From: Gammaproteobacteria bacterium
Lineage (GTDB): Bacteria > Pseudomonadota > Gammaproteobacteria > GCA-001735895
Direction: 5' to 3'
DNA length: 33,416 nt
Assembly (NCBI GenBank): GCA_024229615.1
Contig: JAAESG010000593.1
Coordinates: 1 to 33,416, forward strand
Shown: positions 13,202 through 21,603 of the stretch, piece by piece
How positions within the stretch are numbered: the first letter of the stretch is position 1
Layout of the letters: each line of letters begins with the position of its first letter
Made by a program: the position numbers and the translations under genes
Notes under the pieces: model-generated
Told to the model about the DNA's origin: nothing
Databases searched by the model: none
Seen by the model: only the letters and a program-made list of their open reading frames with translations

Positions 13202-13229
13202 ATTATATTTCAACTGGTAGTAAACACAA
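13202..13229 (-). promoter_or_regulatory. Sigma70-like promoter for the SCO1 gene
   Basis: On the minus strand TTGTGT (13224-13229), a 16-bp spacer and a consensus -10 TATAAT (13202-13207) lie about 27 bp before the SCO1-like ATG. Confidence 0.45.
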
Positions 13230-13230
13230 C

Positions 13231-14157
13231 GTGTCTATTCCTGAAACCCTGCAAGTATTGACCACAATTCGGGATTTCATTCGCTGGGGGAGTAGCGAGT
13301 TCTTGCGCGGTCAGTTGAGTTTCGGGCATGGGTTCGACAATGCATTCGACGAAGTCAGATATCTTACCCTGCATGCGTTGGCTTTGCCTTATGACTGGCC
13401 CGATGAATATCTGGACGCCGTGCTGACGCTACCCGAACGCGAACTGGTCGTCGATATTCTGCAATTGCGCGTCGATTCACGCCAGCCAGCGGCTTATATT
13501 ACCCGTGAATCCTGGTTTTGCGGACTCAAGTTTTACGTGGATGAGCGGGTACTGGTGCCACGTTCTCCGATCGCCGAGCTAATTTCAAATGGGTTCGAAC
13601 CCTGGGTGGATAGTAACCGGGTCAATCGTATTCTGGATCTTTGTAGCGGCAGCGGATGTATTGCGATTGCCGCAAAATACCATTTCCCGGAGGCCGAGGT
13701 TTGCGCCTCCGATGTTTCCCGTGACGCCCTGGAAGTTGCTGCGATGAATCTGCAACAGCATGATTTGACAGGCCTGTTAACGCTATATGAGTCTGATCTG
13801 TTTGATGCGATTCCAGCACAGCAGTTCGATGTTATCGTCAGCAATCCCCCCTATGTGGATGCCGAGGATATGGCGGCGCTCACCGACGAGTATCGCTTCG
13901 AGCCCGAAATCGGTCTTTGTGCCGGTGAGGACGGTCTGTTGCTGGTTGATCGGATCATTGAGCAAGCCGGGGAATTTTTAAGCGATCACGGGGTGCTGAT
14001 TGTCGAAGTCGGTAACTCCCAGGCGGCGTTACAGGGCAAATATGATTTTATTCCGATGACCTGGATCGAGTTCGAGTTTGGCGGTGGTGGTGTATGCTGT
14101 ATCCAGGCTCGGGATTTAAAGCAACAACAGGCGGCAATCGCCACTATCGCCAGTTAG
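13231..14157 (+). CDS. prmB: 50S ribosomal protein L3 glutamine methyltransferase
   Basis: 308 residues (E. coli PrmB has 310). An N-terminal helical domain is followed by a class I SAM fold with LDLCSGSGCIAIAAKY (about 135-150) and the NPPY catalytic motif (205-208, SNPPYVDAEDM), which orients the glutamine side chain. WFCGLKFYVDERVLVPRSPI matches PrmB rather than the paralogue PrmC. It methylates a glutamine of ribosomal protein L3. The start is a GTG with a poor ribosome site, chosen because the N-terminus then matches the family. The methyltransferase gene follows after 16 bp. Confidence 0.93.
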   Translation: MSIPETLQVLTTIRDFIRWGSSEFLRGQLSFGHGFDNAFDEVRYLTLHALALPYDWPDEYLDAVLTLPERELVVDILQLRVDSRQPAAYITRESWFCGLKFYVDERVLVPRSPIAELISNGFEPWVDSNRVNRILDLCSGSGCIAIAAKYHFPEAEVCASDVSRDALEVAAMNLQQHDLTGLLTLYESDLFDAIPAQQFDVIVSNPPYVDAEDMAALTDEYRFEPEIGLCAGEDGLLLVDRIIEQAGEFLSDHGVLIVEVGNSQAALQGKYDFIPMTWIEFEFGGGGVCCIQARDLKQQQAAIATIAS

Positions 14158-14173
14158 CACAAAAGAAATCAAA

Positions 14174-15019
14174 ATGACATCGAAAGTAGATTCCAAAGAA
14201 GTTGGTCTGGTCGCCGGACTCAACCTGTTTCATTTTTTCCTCGGTACCCGGGATTTGCATTACGGCCTGTGGCAGGATGATCTCGAAGTTTCAATCCGGA
14301 ATTTACCGCAGGCGCAGAAACGCTATTCCGATTACCTGCTCGACCACATTCCGCCAGGGGTTAAACGAATCCTCGACGTTGGTTGTGGCGCCGGCGGTGT
14401 TGCCACCGAACTTTTGGCACGCGGTTACGAAGTTGAGGGCGTTTCCCCGAGTCCGTTGTTATCGGAAGCGGCGCAGCGCCAGGCCGGAGAAGCCTTCAAG
14501 ATTCACCAGGGTCGCTTCGAGGACGTCAGTTTCGACGCGGATGAGAAATTCGACCTGGTCATGTTCAGCGAAAGCTTTCAATACATCACCCTGGACACTG
14601 TGTTGACGGACGCACAGAAGCGTCTGAACCCGGGTGGATATATTTTGATATGTGATTTTTTCAAGACCAGGGCGGCCGGCCGATCGGCCATTGGGGGTGG
14701 TCACCCGATTGGGAAATTCATGAGCGCACTGGAACGGTCGGGTCTGGAGGTTTTACAGGATAAGGACATTACCCGCGAAACCGCCCCCAACCTGGATATC
14801 GTCGATCAAATGGGACAGGAGCTGTTTTTACCGACCTTCCAGCTAATCGGTTACGCCCTTGACAGCAATCACCCCTGGCTGGCCAGGTTTCTGCGCTGGA
14901 AGTACCAGAAGAAACTGCGGAAGATACAACGCAAGTATCTAAGTGGTGAACGTAACGGCGAAAATTTTGCACGCTTCAAGATTTATCGCCTGCTGCTTCT
15001 GAGACAACCGGAGTACTAA
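14174..15019 (+). CDS. Class I SAM-dependent methyltransferase, substrate unknown
   Basis: 281 residues. Motif I reads ILDVGCGAGGVATELL (about 66-81), followed by an acidic strand end and a D/E-rich motif (FDLVMFSESFQYI), giving a standard Rossmann methyltransferase core. The N-terminal segment (FHFFLGTRDLHYGLW) resembles the lid of small-molecule methyltransferases such as the glycine/sarcosine and sterol/UbiE-like groups. The basic C-terminal region could contact membranes or nucleic acid. The substrate cannot be told. It lies between prmB and djlA with gaps of 16 and 2 bp, so it is almost certainly in one transcript. Confidence 0.8.
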   Translation: MTSKVDSKEVGLVAGLNLFHFFLGTRDLHYGLWQDDLEVSIRNLPQAQKRYSDYLLDHIPPGVKRILDVGCGAGGVATELLARGYEVEGVSPSPLLSEAAQRQAGEAFKIHQGRFEDVSFDADEKFDLVMFSESFQYITLDTVLTDAQKRLNPGGYILICDFFKTRAAGRSAIGGGHPIGKFMSALERSGLEVLQDKDITRETAPNLDIVDQMGQELFLPTFQLIGYALDSNHPWLARFLRWKYQKKLRKIQRKYLSGERNGENFARFKIYRLLLLRQPEY

Positions 15020-15021
15020 CG

Positions 15022-15804
15022 ATGACCTGGTGGGGAAAAGCGCTTGGCGGCGCGTTTGGTTTCATGATTGGAGGACCACTCGGCGCGCTCATGGGTATCG
15101 CCTTCGGACATAGTTTCGATCGTGGTTTCGGCAATCTCGAGCAAGGCGCCTGGGGCGCCGATCAGGAGCGCATCCAGGCGGCATTCTTCACTGCGACATT
15201 TTCTGTGATGGGGTATATAGCCAAGGCCGACGGGCGGGTTACTAAGGATGAGATTCAGCTTGCCGAAGCCGTCATGGATCGGCTTGGCCTCAACTCCGAG
15301 ATGCGCAACTCGGCCAGGAAATTGTTCAACGAAGGAAAATCGGCCGATTTTCCGATCGATGAAGTCATGGATCAGTTCAGGCGTGAAACGCATCGGCGTA
15401 CGACCCTGATCCAGATGTTTCTCGAAATCCAGCTCCAGGCGGCTTATGCCGATGGCGTTATGCATCCGGCTGAAAAAGAGGTGTTGATTGGTATTTGTAA
15501 ACACCTGGGCATCCCGGTCTCCCAGCTCGATCGTCTCGAAGAAATGCTGCGCGCGGGATTTGGACGCGGTGGATATGATGCCGCCAGTGCGAAAACTTCT
15601 TTGCAGGACGCCTACCGGCTGCTCGGCGTGGATGACGACGTCAGCGATGCGGAATTGAAAAAAGTCTACCGTCGATTGATGTCGCAACACCATCCTGACA
15701 AGCTGGTGGCTAAAGGTTTGCCTGAGGAAATGATTCGCGACGCAACCGAAAAGACCCAGCAAATCAAGGCCGCGTATGAGTTGATACGCAAATCCGGTCG
15801 CTGA
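15022..15804 (+). CDS. djlA: Membrane-anchored DnaJ-like co-chaperone
   Basis: 260 residues in the DjlA order: a glycine-rich N-terminal transmembrane segment (about 7-30), a TerB-like helical domain (about 45-175) and a C-terminal J domain (about 197-260) with the HPD tripeptide at 224-226 in HHPDKLVAKGLP. The E. coli protein aligns throughout, but the Gly/Gln-rich linker before the J domain is much shorter here. It stimulates DnaK at the inner membrane. It begins two bases after the methyltransferase stop. Confidence 0.93.
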   Translation: MTWWGKALGGAFGFMIGGPLGALMGIAFGHSFDRGFGNLEQGAWGADQERIQAAFFTATFSVMGYIAKADGRVTKDEIQLAEAVMDRLGLNSEMRNSARKLFNEGKSADFPIDEVMDQFRRETHRRTTLIQMFLEIQLQAAYADGVMHPAEKEVLIGICKHLGIPVSQLDRLEEMLRAGFGRGGYDAASAKTSLQDAYRLLGVDDDVSDAELKKVYRRLMSQHHPDKLVAKGLPEEMIRDATEKTQQIKAAYELIRKSGR

Positions 15805-16109
15805 TGAAGCAGATTTTTACGCACGAAAACCGAATGATCGTGTTCAATATGAAAAATGTGCTGGAGGGGGAAGGCATAGAGACCTTCGTAATCAATGAGT
15901 TTGCAGCGGGTGGTGCCGGCGATCTTGCCACCTTTGATACCTGGCCGGAGTTATGGATCGAAGATGAAACCCGCCTGGCGGAGGCTCGCAAAATTGTGCA
16001 GGAAATACTGGCTGCTGGTGATCGTGGAGGCTGGATTTGCCGGGGTTGTCAGGAACGCAATGACGCGTCATTCCGTGTCTGCTGGAATTGCGGGCACACA
16101 TACGAATAA
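15804..16109 (+). CDS. DUF2007-type protein with C-terminal zinc ribbon
   Basis: 101 residues. The first ~70 (QIFTHENRMIVFNMKNVLEGEGIETFVINEF...ELWIEDETRLAEARKIV) match the small ferredoxin-like DUF2007 'putative signal transducing protein' fold. The end holds two CXXC knuckles (C79/C82 and C93/C96; WICRGCQ...RVCWNCG), a zinc ribbon. Its ATG overlaps the djlA stop by one base, implying coupling. The molecular function of the family is not established. Confidence 0.75.
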   Translation: MKQIFTHENRMIVFNMKNVLEGEGIETFVINEFAAGGAGDLATFDTWPELWIEDETRLAEARKIVQEILAAGDRGGWICRGCQERNDASFRVCWNCGHTYE

Positions 16110-16124
16110 AGTTGAGGTGAGTGG

Positions 16125-16481
16125 ATGAAGCATTTGTTAGCAGGTTTACTGCTGCTGTCTACCGTCAGTTACGCTGACGATGTCCGTATCAGGGAAGTTA
16201 CCGTGGAATGCCCTGCCAGCTGCACCTTTTCGGTTACCCTGGAACACGCCGATCAGGGTTGGGATCATTACGCGGATCAATGGGATGTCGTTACCCTCGA
16301 CGGCAGTTTGTTGAAGTCGAGAGTGTTGCATCATCCGCACGACAATGAGCAGCCATTTACACGTTCACTATCGGGTGTTTTGATTCCAGAAGGTGTCAAC
16401 CAGGTAAAAATCCGTGCCAGGGACAAGCTTCACGGCTACAGCGAGCAGGAATTTATTGTCGATATTCCGGGGCGCAGCTAG
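16125..16481 (+). CDS. Small conserved periplasmic protein of unknown function
   Basis: 118 residues with a clear signal peptide (MKHLLAGLLLLSTVSYA, cleavage about residue 17). The mature part has two cysteines four apart (C29, C33; ECPASCTF) that could form a disulfide, and the segment HADQGWDHYADQWDVV. I recall similar secreted proteins in other proteobacteria but no named function. The predicted secondary structure is mainly beta, compatible with a small beta-sandwich. It is the last gene of the prmB group, 15 bp after the zinc-ribbon gene, and is followed by a hairpin. Confidence 0.65.
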   Translation: MKHLLAGLLLLSTVSYADDVRIREVTVECPASCTFSVTLEHADQGWDHYADQWDVVTLDGSLLKSRVLHHPHDNEQPFTRSLSGVLIPEGVNQVKIRARDKLHGYSEQEFIVDIPGRS

Positions 16482-16483
16482 GC

Positions 16484-16584
16484 GCCTGTTAACGGGATAT
16501 TTAAAATCGTGTTAACAGGCCCCCATGGCATTTACATTGAGTCCGAAAGCATTGATTTTCGAAACCTGTGCGGAATGTAAATGC
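16484..16584. repeat. Two adjacent long inverted repeats after the prmB operon
   Basis: GCCTGTTAAC/GTTAACAGGC (16484-16493/16511-16520) is perfect over 10 bp and starts 3 bp after the stop at 16481, so it may act as a terminator, although no T-run follows. GCATTTACATT/AATGTAAATGC (16528-16538/16574-16584) is perfect over 11 bp with an inner CGAAA/TTTCG pair. They adjoin repeat copy A. Confidence 0.6.
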
Positions 16585-16599
16585 TCAATAGACTTCTAA

Positions 16600-16740
16600 G
16601 GCCGGATAAGCGATGAAAGTTTTCGCGAAGTAAACCGCAGGCGGCGTAGCCGCCGAGGCATTCGCGAAAACTTTCATCGCTTATCCGGTCCTGGTTGGCC
16701 TGGTATGACGATGGTTGCGAGCTTAAGTAAGTGCCATTCT
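16600..16740 (-). repeat. Dispersed palindromic repeat, copy A
   Basis: The core is a 28-bp perfect inverted repeat (16602-16629/16661-16688) whose 31-base spacer contains a second hairpin GGCGGC-GTA-GCCGCC (16640-16654). A 52-bp tail ends in AGTGCCATTCT, the complement of AGAATGGCACT. On the minus strand, bases 16740-16646 match copy B (33322-33416) at 86 of 95 positions by hand alignment. No ORF with coding character is inside. It ends 10 bp from the LysE pseudogene stop. Confidence 0.85.
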
Positions 16741-16749
16741 TATCAAGCA

Positions 16750-17372
16750 TTACGGTTCTTGCCATAGCAGGCGCAAGCCCAGGAAAACCAGTACGCTGCC
16801 GGGAATCCATCGCTGGACCCAGTCTCCCCATTGGCCGCGCGTGCGGCTGGCGCCGGAGGCGACGAGGCAGGCGATAGATCCGTTTACGGTGACCCCGGTG
16901 ACCAGGAATACGGAACCCAGTGCGACGGATACGAGGAAACCGGGTTCGGCCACCGAGTTCAGAAACTGGGGAATGAAGGCGAGGAAGAAGAGTGCGATCT
17001 TGGGGTTGAGCGAATCGACCAGTAACCCGCGCCTGAAATATGACTAGCCGTTGACCTCGGTTTTGTCATCCGTGTTGGTCACCGTTTGCCGACCGCCGCG
17101 TAACAGGCCGATGCCAAGATATATCAGGTATGCGGCACCGAGATACTGAATCGTGGTGTAGGCAAATTCCGAAGTCGCCAGTAAGGCGGCTACGCCACTG
17201 GCTGCCAGCAGGATATGCAGGAAGGCTCCGGTGGTCATCCCGAGTACCGCGAAAAGACCTGCCTTGAAACCGTGTGCGGCACTGATTGACGTCACCAGTA
17301 GTACCGAGGGTCCGGGTGACAGGTTGACCGCAAGACAGGCGACCACGAGTAAGACAAAGCTTCCAGGCTCAT
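16750..17372 (-). pseudogene. LysE/RhtB-family amino-acid exporter, broken by a frameshift and an in-frame amber stop
   Basis: Two in-frame halves of one LysE/RhtB transporter are separated by a TAG at 17044-17046. The upstream half has FVLLVVACLAVNLSPGPSVL and GAAYLIYLGIGLLRGG; the downstream half has GLLVDSLNPKIALFFLAFIPQF, the conserved family motif, and a final membrane segment. The upstream half has no start in its own frame. The ATG overlapping the decarboxylase stop (ATGA at 17372-17369) would give MSLE and then enter this frame if one base were restored. With that base the gene is exactly 208 codons, normal for the family. The family exports amino acids; this copy is probably inactive. 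Confidence 0.8.
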
Positions 17373-18772
17373 GGGTGTGCGTCTTGTGCTTGCTCGCGAG
17401 CAGCGACGAAGGCTTCAACCGAACGCGTGACATCCTCCGAGGTGGTTGCCCATGAGCACACGCTGACTCGAATGACGCTACGTTCCTGCCACTGAGTGCC
17501 ACCCACCCAGCACTCACCGGATCGTTGAATTTTTTCGATCGTAGCGATAGTCACCGGATCACAATCACAGGCAACCAATACCTGGTTAAAGACCACTTCA
17601 TTGAGGATTTCAAAACCTTGCTGCTGTAATTCCTGGGCAAACTGAACGGCGCGTAAATGCAATCCGTAAACCAGATCGTCGGTACCGGACTTTCCCAGAT
17701 ATTTCAGCGCAGCCCAGAGTTCGAAAATTCGAGAACGACGTGACATTTCTGGCGTATGTAACATGCCGTCGCGATGCTCACTGTAGACGATATAAGCGCC
17801 TGAGGCGTGCAGGGCATTGACTAGCGCATCGCGATCACGGCACATGATGACCCCGCTATCATAGGGTGTGTTGAGTGTTTTGTGGCCATCGAAAGACCAG
17901 GAATCAGCGAGTCCGATGCCCTGGGTCAGATGATTCAGTCGTTCACTGGCCGCGGCCCAGAGACCAAATGCGCCATCGATATGTACCCAGGCGTCAGCAT
18001 TTCGGGCTTTGCTACACAGGGTTTCAAAATCATCGAAAGCACCCGAGTTTACGTTACCTGCCTGTAGAATCAGGATCGTGGATTGGTCGAGCTCGGGCAC
18101 CAGTTCGGTTTTGATTCTGCCCTCAGCGTCGGAATCCACCCACTCTACATTGTCGATCCCGAAACCAAGCAGAGCGATCGCCTTGGATACGGTACCGTGC
18201 GCCTGCCGACTGGCGACGACGCGCAACTGCGGCGCATCGGTGAAGCCCTGCCGATTGATGTCCCATCCAAGCCGCGTGAAACTTCTATGCCTGGCTGCGG
18301 CGAGACCACAGAAAATAGACATCGACGACCCGCTGACGTAACCGGCAATAGCGCCGTCGGGCAATCCGAGTAAGTCCCGTAGCCAGGCTTCGGTGACTTC
18401 TTCGAGACGTGATGCAACCGGTGATGTCAGGTAAAGCGGGGTATTTTGATCCCAGAAATCGGTCAACCAGCGCACTGCCAGGCTGGCGGGTATGATACCG
18501 CCGTTAACCAGTCCAAAATAACGCCCACCAATTTGCGCTACGGTTGCCGGGGAACCGTGCGTGTCGAGCTGCTGCAGAATGTCCAGCGCGTCTCCGGATT
18601 CATCCGGTAATGGCTCGTCAAATCTGCTCAGATTGTCTATCGCCTGGGGCGTAGGAAATACGTTGCGCTCTAGCGATTGATCGGCGTAACGGTAAGCGGC
18701 GTTACGAGCCGCATCGAAAATATCCTTGTGCTTCATTTCGCTGAACATGCGCTTGCGGATTTCGTCAGTCAT
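17369..18772 (-). CDS. Group II pyridoxal-phosphate decarboxylase (aromatic/glutamate-type)
   Basis: 467 residues. PLP-site landmarks: His192 in ASRQAHGTVSKA (stacks on the cofactor), Asp266 in HIDGAFGLWAA (pyridine nitrogen) and the Schiff-base Lys298 in SFDGHKTLNTPYDSG. YFGLVNGG and TSPVASRLEEVTEAW fit the aromatic-L-amino-acid/glutamate decarboxylase superfamily. The substrate is not determined, and the usual aromatic-binding N-terminal residues are not clearly conserved. Its ATG lies inside the end of the upstream UDG-family gene (8-bp overlap) and its stop overlaps the exporter pseudogene, so the three form a coupled set. Confidence 0.85.
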   Translation of the reverse strand: MTDEIRKRMFSEMKHKDIFDAARNAAYRYADQSLERNVFPTPQAIDNLSRFDEPLPDESGDALDILQQLDTHGSPATVAQIGGRYFGLVNGGIIPASLAVRWLTDFWDQNTPLYLTSPVASRLEEVTEAWLRDLLGLPDGAIAGYVSGSSMSIFCGLAAARHRSFTRLGWDINRQGFTDAPQLRVVASRQAHGTVSKAIALLGFGIDNVEWVDSDAEGRIKTELVPELDQSTILILQAGNVNSGAFDDFETLCSKARNADAWVHIDGAFGLWAAASERLNHLTQGIGLADSWSFDGHKTLNTPYDSGVIMCRDRDALVNALHASGAYIVYSEHRDGMLHTPEMSRRSRIFELWAALKYLGKSGTDDLVYGLHLRAVQFAQELQQQGFEILNEVVFNQVLVACDCDPVTIATIEKIQRSGECWVGGTQWQERSVIRVSVCSWATTSEDVTRSVEAFVAAREQAQDAHP

Positions 18773-19358
18773 TGTTTTTGCCGTTCAGAATCTGGATTAC
18801 TCTTTTCTGTAACTCGGGCAGCAGTTCCTCTTCAAACCACGGATTTTGCTTGAGCCAGCGATTGTTTCTTGGACTCGGGTGCGGCAAAGGCACCACCAGG
18901 GGCCAGTAATCACGCCACGATTTTACCCGCTCGGTTAGCGAGGCCAATTTTGTTTCGAAGTGATAGTGTTGCGCATATTGCCCCAGTACCAGGGTCATTT
19001 GTAGTTGTTTCAGATGTGTCAGCAGGCTTCCTCTCCATTCGGGCGCGCATTCGGGGCGCGGTGGCAAGTCGCCGGATTTTCCGGTGCCCGGATAGCAAAA
19101 ACCCATCGGCAATATAGCCACTTGTGATGCATCGTAAAAAGTTTCACGACTGATACCGAGCCAGTCGCGCAAACGATTTCCACTGGGATCGTCAAACGGT
19201 ACGCCAGAAACGTGTACCTTGCTGCCGGGTGCCTGACCCGCGATTAGAATTTTTGCTGAAGCCGAACACTGCAACACCGGCCTTGACCCCAATGGTAAGT
19301 CCGATTCGCATATGCGACAGTGTCTTACCCGGGCTAAAAGTGATTTCAGCTCGTTCAT
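18765..19358 (-). CDS. Uracil-DNA glycosylase family protein
   Basis: 197 residues from the ATG at 19358; a TTG at 19370 overlapping the upstream stop is the alternative. Signature segments are ILIAGQAPG, the catalytic/uracil-pocket motif of UDG-like proteins, and PLPHPSPRN, the C-terminal DNA-leucine-loop motif HPS. An N-terminal CRIC pair is present, but without the other cysteines of [4Fe-4S] UDGs. Members of this clade are often annotated as UDG-like, with activity untested. Why a repair-type enzyme sits in an amino-acid operon is unclear. Confidence 0.8.
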   Translation of the reverse strand: MNELKSLLARVRHCRICESDLPLGSRPVLQCSASAKILIAGQAPGSKVHVSGVPFDDPSGNRLRDWLGISRETFYDASQVAILPMGFCYPGTGKSGDLPPRPECAPEWRGSLLTHLKQLQMTLVLGQYAQHYHFETKLASLTERVKSWRDYWPLVVPLPHPSPRNNRWLKQNPWFEEELLPELQKRVIQILNGKNND

Positions 19359-19366
19359 CTGGTGTC

Positions 19367-20809
19367 TCAATGGCTCAGGAAAATGCCGCTTCGAGCCCCA
19401 CCCGGCAAATTTTCATGCCAGCCCAGCTTGCCATTGACCCAGACGCTGACGATGCCGTCACTGATCTGGGTCGGATTCTCGAAGCTGGCGCGATCGATAA
19501 TGGTTTGCGGATCAAACAATACCAGATCCGCGTAATTGCCAATCTCGATGCTGCCCCGATTCTCGAGACCGAAGCGGGATGCTGTCAGTCCCGTCATTTT
19601 ATGCACGGCGGTTTCCAGATCGAAGAGCTTTTTCTGCCTGACATAGTGACCGAGCACGCGTGGAAATGTACCCCACAGGCGAGGATGCGGTGTTTGCATC
19701 GAAGCGATGCCGTCGGAGCCGATCATCGCCCCGGGATGGGCCATGATGCGCTGTAGATCACTCTCGTCCATCTGGAAATAAATCGCCGACGCTGGATACA
19801 GGCGCTCGCAGGCCTGTTCGGGTGAGCACTTCCAGTCTGCGGCAATCTGCTCCAGTATTTTTCCATTACACTCCGGGTGCGGTTTCGATTCGGCGACCAT
19901 TACCGCCTCGCAATTTTCGATAAAACGGGGCAGCAACGAAGTTGAACTGGCTATGTAAGGGTAGACATCGAAACTAACCGGTTGATTTTCGGAACGTGCC
20001 TGGTCGATCAATTCCAGCGTTTGACGCGAGCGACCGTAATTATTCGGGCCGGCGCATTTGTGATGGGAAATGATGACCGGTACCTGTGCACGCTTGCCGA
20101 TGACCAGTGTTTCTTCGATCGCCTCGAGCACACGGTCGCCTTCATCACGCATATGCGTGGCGAAAACCGAATTTTTAAACTCGGGCAAAACGCTTGCCAG
20201 TTGAATTACTTCGTCTGTCGATGCCGAAGCGGCCGGTGGGTAGTCGAGCCCTGTGCTCAGGCCAATACAGCCCTGTTGCAGTGCAAGCCTGAGGTCCTGC
20301 TGCATTTGTTGCAGGGCGTCTGTATCTGCAGTGTGTTCGAGCCGGTCCGGCATACTGCCGAGGCGCAGACTGCTATGCCCGGCAAGGAGTGCCAAATTGA
20401 CTGCAGCAGGATTGCGTGACAGTGCGGCACGATAATCCTTCACCGTGGGAAAACAGAATTCCTGCGGCTCTCCCAATAATGGAAACGGAGCTGGCATCGT
20501 GTCGGCAGGTATCAGTGGAGCAAGGCTTAAACCGCAATTGCCGGCGATAACCGTGGTAACGCCCTGTGAAATTTTAAATTCGACATCGGGTGATTTGAAA
20601 ATGGCCAGGTCGTCATGGGTATGGCTATCGATGAATCCGGGCGCCAGCGCGAGCCCACTGGCATCGATAATAGTGTCGGCCTGCCAATGTCGGCAGTCAC
20701 CGAGGTCGACTATTCGTTCACGATCAACGACAACATCGATAAAGCGAGATGCGCTACCCTGACCGTCGATAACCCTGGCGCCGGAAAAGACCAGATCACA
20801 ACTGGTCAT
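19367..20809 (-). CDS. N-acyl-D-amino-acid deacylase family amidohydrolase
   Basis: 480 residues, amidohydrolase superfamily. Metal-site features of D-aminoacylases are visible: GFIDSHTHDD (His63, His65), the bridging-cysteine segment AGNCG (Cys92), THMRDEG (His219), ISHHKCAG (His249/250) and IGSDG. The small beta-sandwich domain is formed by both ends (VFSGARVIDG at the start, NYADLVLFDPQTI near the end). The family hydrolyses N-acyl-D-amino acids, releasing the free D-amino acid. The start has ACAGGAC as ribosome site. It is second in the operon, 20 bp after the diguanylate cyclase. Confidence 0.88.
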   Translation of the reverse strand: MTSCDLVFSGARVIDGQGSASRFIDVVVDRERIVDLGDCRHWQADTIIDASGLALAPGFIDSHTHDDLAIFKSPDVEFKISQGVTTVIAGNCGLSLAPLIPADTMPAPFPLLGEPQEFCFPTVKDYRAALSRNPAAVNLALLAGHSSLRLGSMPDRLEHTADTDALQQMQQDLRLALQQGCIGLSTGLDYPPAASASTDEVIQLASVLPEFKNSVFATHMRDEGDRVLEAIEETLVIGKRAQVPVIISHHKCAGPNNYGRSRQTLELIDQARSENQPVSFDVYPYIASSTSLLPRFIENCEAVMVAESKPHPECNGKILEQIAADWKCSPEQACERLYPASAIYFQMDESDLQRIMAHPGAMIGSDGIASMQTPHPRLWGTFPRVLGHYVRQKKLFDLETAVHKMTGLTASRFGLENRGSIEIGNYADLVLFDPQTIIDRASFENPTQISDGIVSVWVNGKLGWHENLPGGARSGIFLSH

Positions 20810-20829
20810 GTCCTGTCCAGAAATTAAAG

Positions 20830-21603
20830 CTAGCCCGTCGCAACTTGTTTGATGTCTGGATTAAAGGTGGCAGTTTGATTGCGACCCGCCCGTTTTGCCT
20901 GGTACAGGGCCAGGTCAGCACGCGCTAACAGGTCGTCGATATTATCGCTGGTGTCAGGATCGAAAGCGGTCAGCCCGATGCTTGCCGTGTAGCTGATAAA
21001 TACCTCATTGTATTTTAAGACTGCTTTGTTGATGGCATCATGCAGGCGTCCCGAGAACTCAATCGCTTCGCGGGTTGTGGTATTAGGCAGTACGATTGCG
21101 AATTCTTCTCCGCCCAGGCGACCGACAACGTCGCTGCGCCGCGCGACACTGTTGACGACGTCGGCGAACAGTTTGAGTACTGCGTCACCTGCAGGGTGCC
21201 CGTATTTGTCGTTGATCAGTTTGAATTTGTCGAGATCGATGATCATCACCGAAAATACAATTTTTTCACGTTTGGCCAGGGAGAGATAATTGTTTGCGCT
21301 ATCGAAAAAGCTGTGTCGGCTAAACAGGCCGGTCAGCGAATCATAGCTGGCGAGACGACGCATTTTCTCTTCGACCCGGTAAATCTTCAGCATACTACCA
21401 ACCAGGAACCAGCTGATTGGAGGTACTATCAGAACTGTAATGCAGGCTGCAAACGCAATTGCAATATCGATTCTGATGTTATAGCCAGAGTTATTAAGAA
21501 TACTGGCCGCGGTCGCGGTAATTGCAACAGAGGCTGCTGCAGCGCCAATCGTAATGAATGTTACGGTGTTAAAACGCCCGAGTTTTGCCAGGAGTTTTAT
21601 CAT
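20830..21603 (-). CDS. Membrane diguanylate cyclase (GGDEF)
   Basis: 257 residues. Two hydrophobic segments (about 12-35 and 46-72) anchor the protein, and no separate sensor domain is seen. The catalytic domain starts DSLTGLFSR and has the intact active site GGEEF (164-168). An RxxD product-inhibition site (R155-D158) stands five residues before it. It should make c-di-GMP and be feedback-inhibited. It is the first gene of the minus-strand run into the deacylase, UDG-like and decarboxylase genes, a setting that could link c-di-GMP to that metabolism, or be incidental. Confidence 0.92.
   Translation of the reverse strand: MIKLLAKLGRFNTVTFITIGAAAASVAITATAASILNNSGYNIRIDIAIAFAACITVLIVPPISWFLVGSMLKIYRVEEKMRRLASYDSLTGLFSRHSFFDSANNYLSLAKREKIVFSVMIIDLDKFKLINDKYGHPAGDAVLKLFADVVNSVARRSDVVGRLGGEEFAIVLPNTTTREAIEFSGRLHDAINKAVLKYNEVFISYTASIGLTAFDPDTSDNIDDLLARADLALYQAKRAGRNQTATFNPDIKQVATG

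Noticed and set aside
13586-13603. GGTTCGAACC resembling a tRNA T-arm
   Set aside because: It lies inside prmB coding sequence with no acceptor or anticodon stems around it.
17044-17046. Amber suppression in the LysE gene
   Set aside because: The same gene needs a second repair (one base near codon 5), so decay is simpler than recoding; TAG is an ordinary stop in this window.
17373-17517. N-terminal extension of the LysE frame upstream of its natural start
   Set aside because: It lies within the decarboxylase coding sequence and has no family similarity; the ATGA overlap gives the expected start.
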